Below the pieces are notes generated by a model. The model saw nothing but the letters and a program-made list of their open reading frames with translations, had not been told where the DNA came from and did no database searches. A stretch of DNA of 22,077 nucleotides from the NCBI GenBank assembly GCA_910579285.1, contig CAJTTT010000017.1, positions 22,977 through 45,053 on the forward strand, read 5' to 3'. Made by a program: the position numbers and the translations under genes. The stretch comes from an uncultured Lachnospiraceae bacterium. GTDB lineage: Bacteria > Bacillota > Clostridia > Lachnospirales > Lachnospiraceae. Shown here one piece after another: positions 8,379 to 16,210 of this stretch; position 1 is the stretch's first letter, and every line of letters begins with the position of its first letter.

Positions 8379-10472
8379 TTATTTATACTCTTTCTCTTTT
8401 AGAATCCTGTCAATCAGTTCCTGCAATGCATCAATGTCAAAAGGCTTTGACATATGTTCGTCCATACCCGCCCTCAGGGATTTCCGTCGGTCCTCCTCCA
8501 TGGCGTCCGAGGAGAGCGCTATGATCGGTATTTGGGAAACCGCCTCCTGCTCCAGCTTTCGGACTGCCTGCGCCGTCTCATAACCATCCATGCCGGGCAT
8601 CTGAATATCCATCAGCACCAGCACATACCGTCCGGGTTCAGCCGCCTTCAGCATCTCATAGGCGCTCATACCGTCACAGGCCGTGTCCACCTGATAACCC
8701 ATATTTTTAAGAAGCTCTTCCTCTATTTCCCGGTTGATGCCGTTATCTTCCACCAGAAGAATGCGGGGTTTCTTTCCCTCCGCCTCCTGGCTGTCAGCCG
8801 CCGCACTTTCATGTTCCATAAAAGATGCAGTCACAGGATATTTGATGGGAAGGTTCACGGTAAAGACACTGCCCTCTCCGACCCTGCTCTCCACGCTGAT
8901 GCTGCCGCCCATTGTTTCCACATAGCTTTTCACCACAGCCAGTCCCGCGCCCGGCATTCCGTTATAGACCGCGCTCTTTTCCTGTCTGGCCGGCTGAAAG
9001 ATCGTCTCAAACTGATCCTCAGGAATCCCGCAGCCGCTGTCCTCGATACGGAAACGGTACATCCCCCGCCCCTTGATGTCGCTTGCGCTTTCCCTGACTG
9101 TCAGACTCACCGTTCCCCTGGACTTCGTATATTTGATGGCATTGTCCAACAGCTGATTCAAAATTTCACGAAGCCTTATGTAATCGACCTCCACCGTCAG
9201 ATGGGTGATTTCCGATTTGTCTATCCGAAGGCTGATATTTTTCGCTTTCACCGGCCGCTCTGCGCTTTTCTCCACTTCCCTGAGCAGCTCGCCCAGATGG
9301 TATTCCCTCTCCGTAAGCTCTGCCCTTGCCGGCTCATTCAGATTATCTTTCAAAAACTCATTGAAAACCGCAAGAAGCTCCTCCCCGGAAAGATGGATTT
9401 TCTCTATGCATTCGCCCACTTTTCCCGGATCTCCGACACAGCCTTTTAAAAGCTCGGCATACCCGATAATCGCGTTCAGCGGTGTCCTGATATCATGGGA
9501 CATGTTTGCAAAAAAAGTGTTCCTGGCAAGACGCTCCATCTCCGCCTGCCGCAGTGCAGACTTTAAAAGCGACTGCCGCTCGATCTGCTCCGTAATGTCC
9601 CTGGATACGGAGAGCGCGATCACATCCCCCGTATGTTCATTTTTTTCCAGAAAAAACAGATAATGACTCAGCCGTTTTCTGCCGTACATATCTGTCACCC
9701 AGCTGTCATAAATCTGTTCCCGCTCCCCGTTCTCATAACAGCTAATCAATCTTTCAATATCAAAAAACCGTCTGTACTCCTCCACTTCCCCGGTTTCTGT
9801 GAAATCTGCCCAAAACCGTGTGAAATCAGAATACTTTTCAAAGGGAGTGACCCCCATATATGCGAAGAGGTTCTGTACCCGCCCCTCCTCATTTAATACG
9901 GAAGCTGAAATAAACTCGTCCCTCGTCAGATTAATCTCTACAAAGGAGACCGCATTATAGAGAAGCGCCCTCTTAAAATAATCCTCCCGCAGATGCGCCG
10001 TGTAAAGCGCCTCATTCACCCGCTCAATTTCTGCCATCCGCCTGTTGATCCGCTCTGTAGCGTCCTCTATGAAAACATAGAAAAGCTCTCCATAAGCATC
10101 GGTATGCACTACATGTCCGTAATCTTCCACCCAGCGTACCGTGCCGTCCTTACGGATTATTCGGTATTCCACATAGTCAAGTCCCTCTCCGCTATCCGCA
10201 ATCTGGGCGCGGATGCTTGCCTCAACCATGTCAATATCGTCAGGATGGACAATCCCCCTGAAAGTGTAACCGGTCAGTTCGCGAAACTCTTCCTGCGTGT
10301 CACAGCCAAAGATCCGCAGCATGGCGTCATTTATATAGATCAGTTCCTCATCCCCGTCCGCGTGGTAAATAAAAAAGCCGCCGGGCATGCCCCCTGTAAT
10401 CTGCTCTATAACGGGCAGCGTATGCTCATCAAAGCTGATTGTACCTTTCGCGTTATCTGTGTATGCTTTCAC
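8379..10472 (-). CDS. Soluble PAS-containing hybrid histidine kinase with one receiver
   Basis: 697 residues, starting at GTG (10472) with GGGAGG about seven bases upstream. No signal peptide or membrane helix is visible, so it should be cytoplasmic. A PAS domain with PAC tail occupies about 22-142 (IYINDAMLRIFGC, VRWVEDYGHVVHTD). A second PAS-like region spans about 165-295. HisKA carries SHDIRTPLNAIIGY (phospho-His about 326), and HATPase has LLDNAIKYT, DSGCGIP and GAGLAVV in place of the usual GTGLG motif, a modest change in the ATP lid. The receiver at about 570-690 has VEDNGIN, LMDIQMP (Asp about 622), a Ser-Ser pair where a Thr is usual, and MSKP. No Hpt or DNA-binding domain. First gene of a two-gene operon with the membrane hybrid kinase, and divergent from the OmpR-type system. 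It may form mixed pathways with its neighbour; that is inference. Confidence 0.92.
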   Translation of the reverse strand: MKAYTDNAKGTISFDEHTLPVIEQITGGMPGGFFIYHADGDEELIYINDAMLRIFGCDTQEEFRELTGYTFRGIVHPDDIDMVEASIRAQIADSGEGLDYVEYRIIRKDGTVRWVEDYGHVVHTDAYGELFYVFIEDATERINRRMAEIERVNEALYTAHLREDYFKRALLYNAVSFVEINLTRDEFISASVLNEEGRVQNLFAYMGVTPFEKYSDFTRFWADFTETGEVEEYRRFFDIERLISCYENGEREQIYDSWVTDMYGRKRLSHYLFFLEKNEHTGDVIALSVSRDITEQIERQSLLKSALRQAEMERLARNTFFANMSHDIRTPLNAIIGYAELLKGCVGDPGKVGECIEKIHLSGEELLAVFNEFLKDNLNEPARAELTEREYHLGELLREVEKSAERPVKAKNISLRIDKSEITHLTVEVDYIRLREILNQLLDNAIKYTKSRGTVSLTVRESASDIKGRGMYRFRIEDSGCGIPEDQFETIFQPARQEKSAVYNGMPGAGLAVVKSYVETMGGSISVESRVGEGSVFTVNLPIKYPVTASFMEHESAAADSQEAEGKKPRILLVEDNGINREIEEELLKNMGYQVDTACDGMSAYEMLKAAEPGRYVLVLMDIQMPGMDGYETAQAVRKLEQEAVSQIPIIALSSDAMEEDRRKSLRAGMDEHMSKPFDIDALQELIDRILKEKEYK

Positions 10473-10491
10473 TGCCTCTCCTCCCAGAACG

Positions 10492-10520
10492 ATTATACAA
10501 TTTTATATGGAAAAAGAAAA
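10492..10520 (-). promoter_or_regulatory. Candidate promoter of the hybrid kinase operon
   Basis: On the minus strand there is a perfect TATAAT (10492-10497) with a weak -35 (TTTTCT, 10515-10520) 17 bases upstream. The predicted start falls near 10485, at the edge of the ribosome binding site, giving a very short leader. The regulator boxes at 10525-10541 lie just upstream, at roughly -40 to -56, so the OmpR-type regulator could influence this promoter too. Confidence 0.5.
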
Positions 10521-10524
10521 GGGC

Positions 10525-10557
10525 TTAGAGGTTTTTTAAAGAATTATGTGATAGAAT
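10525..10557 (+). promoter_or_regulatory. Promoter of the OmpR-type system with direct-repeat boxes
   Basis: TTAGAG (10525-10530) and TTAAAG (10536-10541) are 11 bases apart. They are followed after ten bases by TAGAAT (10552-10557), preceded by TGA to make an extended -10. The predicted start is near 10564, just before an AGAAGGTAGG ribosome binding site. The layout equals that upstream of both DUF5666-like lipoproteins, implying autoregulation by the regulator encoded immediately downstream. Confidence 0.65.
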
Positions 10558-10580
10558 ACTGGTAGAAGGTAGGACAGATC

Positions 10581-11258
10581 ATGCGTATACTGCTTGCAGA
10601 AGATGATGAAAAACTGAATGAGACGCTTGTTTACGGGCTGACACAGGCCGGCTTTATCGTTGACGCCTGTTTTGACGGGGAGGACGCCCTCTTCTACGGA
10701 GAACAGAAAATCCATGATATTATCCTTCTGGACCGCATGCTGCCCTGTATGGAAGGCACGGATGTGCTTGCCGCCCTGCGAAAAAAAGGCATCTCCACGC
10801 CTGTGATCCTGATTACCGCTCTGGGAACGCTTTCCGACAAGGTGGAAGGACTGGATCTGGGCGCGGACGATTATCTGGTAAAACCCTTTGCCATAGAGGA
10901 GCTTTTAGCCAGAATCCGCTGTGTGGCCAGAAGACCGCACCGTATTGTGGCTGAGGAGACGCTCACCCTTTCAGACATCTCCTGGCTGCCCGCGGAAAAC
11001 CGGCTCAACGGTCCCTCCGGGCACTGTACATTGTCGAAGCGGGAGGCCTCGCTTCTGGAAGCTTTTATGAAAAGCGGCGGCGCCACCCTCTCCAGAAGCC
11101 ACCTGCTTTTAAAGGTCTGGGGCCCCGACAGCGATGTGGAAGAGGGCAATCTGGACAACTATATCCATTTCCTTCGCAGACGCCTGAAAGCGGTTGGCAG
11201 CCGCCTGTGCCTGAAAACCGTCCGCGGCGTTGGCTACGCTATCGGGGAATCACAGTAA
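10581..11258 (+). CDS. OmpR/PhoB-family response regulator
   Basis: 225 residues, the usual length for this family. The receiver domain (about 1-115) carries acidic pocket residues Asp8/Asp9, phospho-acceptor Asp51 within LLDRMLP, Thr79 (ILITAL) and Lys101 (LVKPFA). The winged-helix output domain (about 125-222) has LSKREASLLEAF, a recognition region SRSHLLLKVWGPDSDVEEGN, and the wing signature LKTVRGVGYAI. The start ATG at 10581 follows AAGGTAGG. It is followed 25 bases later by a membrane histidine kinase, the presumed partner. The family binds tandem direct repeats with about one helical turn between half-sites; such repeats occur in its own promoter and upstream of two lipoprotein genes here. 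Target assignment is inference. Confidence 0.95.
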   Translation: MRILLAEDDEKLNETLVYGLTQAGFIVDACFDGEDALFYGEQKIHDIILLDRMLPCMEGTDVLAALRKKGISTPVILITALGTLSDKVEGLDLGADDYLVKPFAIEELLARIRCVARRPHRIVAEETLTLSDISWLPAENRLNGPSGHCTLSKREASLLEAFMKSGGATLSRSHLLLKVWGPDSDVEEGNLDNYIHFLRRRLKAVGSRLCLKTVRGVGYAIGESQ

Positions 11259-11283
11259 AGTAACACAGAAATGGGGACCAGAC

Positions 11284-12591
11284 ATGTTTCGAAAAGTACA
11301 TCTGTATCTCACGGCGCTCTGCGCCGGCATTACCACCGCCATCCTGATCGTGATGTCCCTGCTCTATCTGTACCTCTCTGAAAAGGAACTGTACGAAAAC
11401 CAGTTCCGCTCTTTCCAAAACGATATCATTACCATTTCCACCAGTTTAGAGCAGCAGTCCGTGATCTCTATGGAATGGCTTTCCAAAATGGAAGCCCGGG
11501 GCGGCTATACTTTTTATGCCCTGGATAACGGCATCCCCTTTCTCTACAACAGGCTCACCAGTTTTTCCGAATCCTCCGAAATCCGCAGTTTCCTTGATGC
11601 CTGCCTGGAATACTATGAGTCCCACTATGAATCCGTCTCTTTGGAGGAAGGCGGCGACAGTCCCTACAATACCTGCCGGCATGTGGAATTTTCTTTTCAC
11701 CCCGCCGAAACAGAACAGGAATTTTATATCAGCGTCATTGAACTGAAGCGTGGCACGTCCTCCCTGCAGCTTTTGGTGCTCTCCCCTCTGGATTTTCTCC
11801 GGGAGCAGATCACCAAACAGAGAGTGCGCTTCTTTCTGATTGATATCGCCGCTATCCTGCTCTTATCCCTTTTTTCCTTTTTCTTTACCGGGAAGCTGCT
11901 TCAGCCTGTGATTGAAAGCCGCAGGAAGCAGACGGAATTTGTAGCTGCCGCCTCCCACGAACTGCGCACCCCCCTTGCCGTAATTCTCTCCGCCGCTGAA
12001 TGCTGCCGGGACGCAGATACGGAAAAGCAGTCCCGCTTTCTCGACACCATCAAGCAGGAAGGTGATATTTTGACTTCTCTAGTCAACGACATGCTCACTT
12101 TGAGCGCCTCCGACTCCCAGCGCTTCTCCTTCCGCCCGGCTCCCGTAGAACTGGACACGCTGGTTATCAACACTTACGAAGCCTTTGAGCCGTTAGCCGC
12201 CGAAAAAAAGCTGTCCCTCACCGTTACGCTGCCGGAAGAATCTCTGCCCCTTTGTACGGCGGACGCGGAACGTATCATACAGCTTCTCTCCATCCTGCTT
12301 CACAACGCGGTCAGCTACACCCCGGAGGGCGGACGCATTGACCTGTCCCTCCTACACAAAAAGAACCGCTTTTATCTGACCGTCTCCGATACCGGCATCG
12401 GGATTCCTCCCGAGGACAGGAAAAAGATTTTCGACCGCTTTTACCGGGCAGAAAAAGCCCGAAGCGCCAAAGGACACTTCGGGCTTGGTCTCTCCATCGC
12501 CTCCGAAATTGTAAAGCTCCACCACGGTACACTGAATGTCACCGGCCGCCCCGGCGGCGGGAGCGTCTTCACGGTCATTCTCCACACCTAA
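11284..12591 (+). CDS. Membrane sensor histidine kinase, partner of the OmpR-type regulator
   Basis: 435 residues from the ATG at 11284, with GGGGA just upstream. The frame extends upstream to a TTG inside the regulator gene, but that lacks support. Membrane helices lie at about 7-30 and 183-201, flanking an extracytoplasmic sensor of about 150 residues that I do not recognise. HisKA carries ASHELRTPLAVILSAAE (phospho-His about 225) and HATPase has LLHNAVSYTPEGG (Asn about 341), DTGIGIPPED, FDRFYRAEKARS and FGLGLSIA. No clear HAMP domain is visible; the second helix runs almost directly into the dimerisation helix, as in compact EnvZ-like kinases. It ends five bases from the stop of the convergent gene at 12597. 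Stimulus unknown. Confidence 0.94.
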   Translation: MFRKVHLYLTALCAGITTAILIVMSLLYLYLSEKELYENQFRSFQNDIITISTSLEQQSVISMEWLSKMEARGGYTFYALDNGIPFLYNRLTSFSESSEIRSFLDACLEYYESHYESVSLEEGGDSPYNTCRHVEFSFHPAETEQEFYISVIELKRGTSSLQLLVLSPLDFLREQITKQRVRFFLIDIAAILLLSLFSFFFTGKLLQPVIESRRKQTEFVAAASHELRTPLAVILSAAECCRDADTEKQSRFLDTIKQEGDILTSLVNDMLTLSASDSQRFSFRPAPVELDTLVINTYEAFEPLAAEKKLSLTVTLPEESLPLCTADAERIIQLLSILLHNAVSYTPEGGRIDLSLLHKKNRFYLTVSDTGIGIPPEDRKKIFDRFYRAEKARSAKGHFGLGLSIASEIVKLHHGTLNVTGRPGGGSVFTVILHT

Positions 12592-12596
12592 GCGTG

Positions 12597-13499
12597 TCAC
12601 TTTCCCGCTTTCGGCTTGGGGTTGGTCAGCGCGCTCGGTATCTTGAAAAACACATAATTTTGTGCAAGCTCCGTGGCCGCTTCCGACAGCACATCTGGGT
12701 TCACGCCAAGCTCCACTTTCTCGCCTGTGGAGCGCTCTATCGCCTGCTGCCGCAGCAGTGCGCTGCTCACTTCTTTCCTGCCAAAAGCAATCTTCTGCTG
12801 ATATTCCCGCTCGTTCTCCTGTTTGTAATGCGCCTTTGTGGCCAGATCCATGTACATCTTATGCCTCTCGGCTCTCTTCTCCCAAAAGCTTTTCTGCTTC
12901 TTTTTCTTCGCGGAATCCGTGTGCTTTCCGCCGTTTCTAAATCCCATCTGGAAGCTTTCCCCGCGGTACTCCTCCTTCGTCGCCCCGAAAAAGTGCACCC
13001 GGTAACTGCCTCCCGCATAGGCGCTCCACGGATTATGAAAGGCAAAATCCTGCCGCAGCGTATCGAGCACCCACTTCTCATAAGCCGGATCTGCCTTCAT
13101 GGCCGCAAAGCCCTCCTCAGAAATTTGGACCGACACGGCGTCCCACTTCTGGGTTGCGCTGGTGGGCAGGGCCGATATCTTCTGATAGATATACATTTTA
13201 TACTGATCCAGGGACATAGCCTGCACCGCCTGCTCATCGCGGTATCCCGCCTGCGGTATACTGCCAGCAGCATACGAACCGAAGGATTTTCCCGCCTCCT
13301 GCTCTTTTCTGGCAAGCTGATCCAGCACGGTCCCTGCAAAACTGCCGGCCGCCCCCATTTCTCCTGTTGCCCCGTTCGTGTCCGCTGCGTCTGCCGGTCT
13401 GTCCGCTGCACTTCCCGCCGTCTTACCGCCCGCATGTTTCATATATGCCAAAGCCTCCGCGTAAAATCGTGTCATCGGTGTAAATAAAAATTCGCTCAT
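12597..13499 (-). CDS. Unrecognised 300-residue soluble protein
   Basis: The start ATG (13499) has GGAAGGAG about nine bases upstream. No signal peptide, lipobox or membrane helix is seen. Residues about 25-60 are Ala/Gly/Asp rich and probably disordered. The region about 95-180 looks folded (YIYQKISALPT, AVSVQISEEGFAAMKADP, WVLDTLRQDF, YRVHFFGAT). A basic helical segment follows (about 195-225, SAKKKKQKSFWEKRAERHKM), and the tail contains ELGVNPDVLSEAATELAQNY. It resembles uncharacterised Clostridia proteins; I have a vague recollection of a DUF6033-type family but cannot confirm it. It is convergent with the sensor kinase and divergent from the ABC-F gene, so it is probably a single-gene unit. 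An almost equally long frame exists on the opposite strand, but it has no ribosome binding site and an implausible composition. Confidence 0.75.
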   Translation of the reverse strand: MSEFLFTPMTRFYAEALAYMKHAGGKTAGSAADRPADAADTNGATGEMGAAGSFAGTVLDQLARKEQEAGKSFGSYAAGSIPQAGYRDEQAVQAMSLDQYKMYIYQKISALPTSATQKWDAVSVQISEEGFAAMKADPAYEKWVLDTLRQDFAFHNPWSAYAGGSYRVHFFGATKEEYRGESFQMGFRNGGKHTDSAKKKKQKSFWEKRAERHKMYMDLATKAHYKQENEREYQQKIAFGRKEVSSALLRQQAIERSTGEKVELGVNPDVLSEAATELAQNYVFFKIPSALTNPKPKAGK

Positions 13500-13520
13500 A
13501 AGCCTGCTCCTTCCCGCTCT

Positions 13521-13542
13521 CTATGTCATCCGTAAGACATAG
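13521..13542 (-). other. Leader hairpin before the 12597-13499 gene
   Basis: A perfect 7-bp inverted repeat (CTATGTC 13521-13527, GACATAG 13536-13542) with an 8-base loop lies just upstream of the ribosome binding site of the 300-residue gene. There is no T-run, so it is not a terminator. It could be an operator or an mRNA leader hairpin. The rest of the 13500-13701 gap holds the ABC-F promoter and AT-rich sequence. Confidence 0.4.
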
Positions 13543-13629
13543 GCGGCGATGCCTGACCTGTTTCTTCTATATAATAATACGAATCAGGGAAAGGAAAAGT
13601 TTCAAAATTCATGTATTCCCCGATTTTCA

Positions 13630-13657
13630 TTGCAAAAACCTGCACTTTGTGTATAAT
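13630..13657 (+). promoter_or_regulatory. Sigma-A-type promoter of the ABC-F operon
   Basis: TTGCAA (13630-13635) and a perfect TATAAT (13652-13657) are separated by 16 bases. The predicted start is near 13664, giving a leader of about 38 bases before the ATG at 13702. This looks like an ordinary housekeeping promoter and carries no TTAGAG boxes. Confidence 0.7.
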
Positions 13658-13701
13658 AATTAACGTGACTCTTAAACCGATATCAAAATATGGAGATTAC
13701 T

Positions 13702-15342
13702 ATGATACAGGCAAATAACGTAACTTTACGCGTAGGAAAAAAAGCCCTCTTTGAGGACGTGAACATCAAATTTACCGAAGGCAACTGCTACGGACTGATC
13801 GGTGCGAACGGCGCAGGCAAGTCCACCTTTTTAAAGATTCTCTCAGGCGTCCTGGAGACCACCAACGGCGATGTTTCCATCACCCCCGGCCAGCGTCTCT
13901 CCGTTCTGGAGCAGGATCACTTCAAATACGACGCCTATTCGGTTATGGATACGGTCATTATGGGCAATGAACGGCTCTATCAGATTATGAAGGAGAAGGA
14001 CGCCATCTATGCGAAGGAAGATTTCTCTGATGAAGACGGCATCCGCGCCAGTGAACTGGAGGCAGAATTTGCGGAGATGGACGGCTGGGACGCCGAGTCT
14101 AACGCTTCCATGCTCTTAAACGGCCTTGGAATCGGAACAGAACTGCACTACAGCGAGATGGCGCATCTGAACGGTAACGAAAAGGTCAAAGTGCTTCTTG
14201 CCAAGGCGCTTTTCGGCAATCCCGATATTCTGCTTCTGGACGAGCCTACCAACCATCTGGATTTGGACGCCATCGCATGGCTGGAAGAGTTTCTGATCAA
14301 CTTTGACAACACCGTGATTGTGGTTTCCCACGACCGTTACTTCCTTAATAAAGTCTGCACGCACACGGCTGACATCGACTACGGCAAAATCCAGCTCTAT
14401 GCCGGCAACTATGATTTCTGGTACGAATCCAGCCAGTTGATCATCAAGCAGCGCAAGGAAGCCAACAAAAAAAAGGAAGAGCAGATCAAGGAGCTGCAGG
14501 AATTTATCTCCCGCTTCTCCGCCAACGCAAGTAAATCCAAGCAGGCGACATCCAGAAAGCGCGCCCTTGAAAAGATCGAGCTGGATGATATCCGTCCTTC
14601 CAGCCGCAAATATCCTTACATTGATTTCCGGCCCGAGCGTGAGATCGGCAACGAAGTGCTCACTGTGGAGGGGTTAAGCAAAACCATAAACGGCGAAAAG
14701 GTACTGGACAATCTCTCCTTCATCGTCGGACATGACGATAAGATTGCTCTTGTGGGCGGCAACGAGCTGGCCAAGACCACGCTGCTTCAGATTCTGACCG
14801 GGGAGATGGAGCCGGACGAAGGCACCTACAAGTGGGGCGTCACAACATCTCAGGCCTATTTCCCGAAGGACAGCACGGCTGAGTTCGACAATGACTACAC
14901 CATCACCGACTGGCTGATGGGCTACTCTCCTGTAAAGGACGTGACGTATGTGCGCGGTTTCCTTGGACGTATGCTCTTTGCCGGCGAGGACGGCGTGAAA
15001 CGGGTTAAAGTGCTCTCCGGCGGCGAGAAGGTACGTTGTCTCCTCTCCAAAATGATGATCAGCGGCGCCAACTGCCTGCTCTTCGATGAGCCGACGAACC
15101 ACCTTGACATGGAAGCGATCACTGCCCTGAACGAGGGGATGAAGAAATTTAAGGGTGTGGAAATTTTCTCCTGCCACGACCATCAGGTCGTACAGACCAC
15201 GGCCAACCGCATCATGGAAATCCTGCCGGACGGCACCTTAATCGACAAGATCACCACCTACGACGAGTATCTGGAAAGCGATGAGATGGCGAGAAAGCGC
15301 ACGGTATACACAAGCACCGCCAGCGAGGAAGAGGACAATTAG
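13702..15342 (+). CDS. ABC-F family ATPase (YkpA/YbiT-like)
   Basis: 546 residues; the ATG at 13702 has GGAG six bases upstream, while the in-frame ATG at 13690 has none. It has two ABC ATPase domains in one chain and no membrane segment, as in ABC-F proteins that act on the ribosome. Domain 1 has Walker A GANGAGKS (34-41), signature LNGNE (156-160) where LSGGE is usual, and Walker B LLLDEPTNHLD followed by SHDR. A basic linker of about 80 residues (KQRKEANKKKEEQIKEL, then SKQATSRKRALEKIE) is the expected P-site tRNA interaction motif. Domain 2 has an altered Walker A, GGNELAKT (352-359), a normal signature LSGGE (438-442), and LLFDEPTNHLD with SCHDHQ. I recall related Firmicutes proteins sharing the NELAKT form, so it may be a subfamily trait. 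Whether it protects against antibiotics or tunes translation cannot be decided. First gene of a three-gene run. Confidence 0.93.
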   Translation: MIQANNVTLRVGKKALFEDVNIKFTEGNCYGLIGANGAGKSTFLKILSGVLETTNGDVSITPGQRLSVLEQDHFKYDAYSVMDTVIMGNERLYQIMKEKDAIYAKEDFSDEDGIRASELEAEFAEMDGWDAESNASMLLNGLGIGTELHYSEMAHLNGNEKVKVLLAKALFGNPDILLLDEPTNHLDLDAIAWLEEFLINFDNTVIVVSHDRYFLNKVCTHTADIDYGKIQLYAGNYDFWYESSQLIIKQRKEANKKKEEQIKELQEFISRFSANASKSKQATSRKRALEKIELDDIRPSSRKYPYIDFRPEREIGNEVLTVEGLSKTINGEKVLDNLSFIVGHDDKIALVGGNELAKTTLLQILTGEMEPDEGTYKWGVTTSQAYFPKDSTAEFDNDYTITDWLMGYSPVKDVTYVRGFLGRMLFAGEDGVKRVKVLSGGEKVRCLLSKMMISGANCLLFDEPTNHLDMEAITALNEGMKKFKGVEIFSCHDHQVVQTTANRIMEILPDGTLIDKITTYDEYLESDEMARKRTVYTSTASEEEDN

Positions 15343-15352
15343 GAGGAAAATG

Positions 15353-16210
15353 ATGAAAGCTATCGACCTGCACACGCACACCTCCAAATCGGACGGCAGT
15401 TACACGCCCACGGAGCTCGTGGACTACGCCATAGAGAAAAATCTGGCTGCCCTGGCCATCACGGATCACGACAGCGTTGAGGGGCTTAACGAGGCAGTTG
15501 CCCATGCGGCCGCCCTGTCGAAGCGCGGCCTGCCCTCCGTGGAGGTCATTCCGGGCATCGAGTTTTCCACGAAATACGAGAAACAGGACGTCCACATTGT
15601 AGGACTCTACATCGCTTACGACAGGGAGGATTTTAAAGAAGCGCTTCACAGCTTCGTAAACTCCCGCGTCAACCGTAATCTTAAAATGTGCGAAAATCTG
15701 CAGGCTGCAGGCATGGACATCACCTACGAAAAACTGCAGGCCATGTACCCGGAAGCGGTCATCACCAGAGCGCATTACGCCTCCTATCTGTTGGCCCACG
15801 GGTATGTAAAAAGCCGGCAGGACGCCTTCGCCAGATACCTCGGCGATCACACGAAATACTTTGTGCCCAGGGAGAAGGTAACGCCCTCCCAGGCAGTGAA
15901 ACTGATTTTAAAAGCGGGCGGTGTTCCCATTCTGGCACACCCGCCCCTTTATCATATGGGAAACAGCAGACTGGAATCCCTGGTCTCCTCTCTGAAAGAG
16001 GACGGCCTTATGGGAATCGAAGTCTTCTACAGCACCTACACCAATCAGGATGTGCGGGATATGCACAGACTGGCAGATAAGTACGATCTTCTCGTAAGCG
16101 GCGGCTCCGATTTCCACGGTGCGAACAAACCCGGCCTGGATCTCGGCTGCGGCTACGGAAAATTATATGTTCCCGAGGAGGCGCTCTTCAAAATCAAGGA
16201 GGCACTATGA
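15353..16210 (+). CDS. PHP-domain phosphoesterase
   Basis: 285 residues. The ATG at 15353 is six bases after AGGAGG, and that site overlaps the ABC-F stop codon; an adjacent ATG at 15350 is the alternative. PHP metal-binding motifs appear in order: DLHTHTSKSDGS near the N-terminus, AITDHDSVEG, IPGIEFS, DVHIVGLYI, PILAHPP and SGGSDFHG near the C-terminus. The set matches the YciV/TrpH-type family, whose characterised members include 3',5'-nucleoside bisphosphate phosphatase and RNase AM. The substrate here is inferred only from family resemblance. Its stop codon overlaps the next start as ATGA, so translation is probably coupled to the HAD phosphatase gene. Confidence 0.9.
   Translation: MKAIDLHTHTSKSDGSYTPTELVDYAIEKNLAALAITDHDSVEGLNEAVAHAAALSKRGLPSVEVIPGIEFSTKYEKQDVHIVGLYIAYDREDFKEALHSFVNSRVNRNLKMCENLQAAGMDITYEKLQAMYPEAVITRAHYASYLLAHGYVKSRQDAFARYLGDHTKYFVPREKVTPSQAVKLILKAGGVPILAHPPLYHMGNSRLESLVSSLKEDGLMGIEVFYSTYTNQDVRDMHRLADKYDLLVSGGSDFHGANKPGLDLGCGYGKLYVPEEALFKIKEAL

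Noticed and set aside
8454..9449. Plus-strand frame of 331 codons inside the second hybrid kinase gene
   Set aside because: Antisense shadow of conserved receiver and HATPase sequence, without a start signal.
11230..11283. Upstream TTG start for the sensor kinase at 11284-12591
   Set aside because: It lies inside the response regulator gene with no ribosome binding site; the ATG at 11284 gives a normal N-terminus before the first membrane helix.
12594..13487. Long plus-strand frame (297 codons) opposite the 300-residue gene
   Set aside because: No ribosome binding site, composition dominated by Arg, Leu, His and Cys, and no domain pattern. The minus-strand frame has a proper start and plausible composition.
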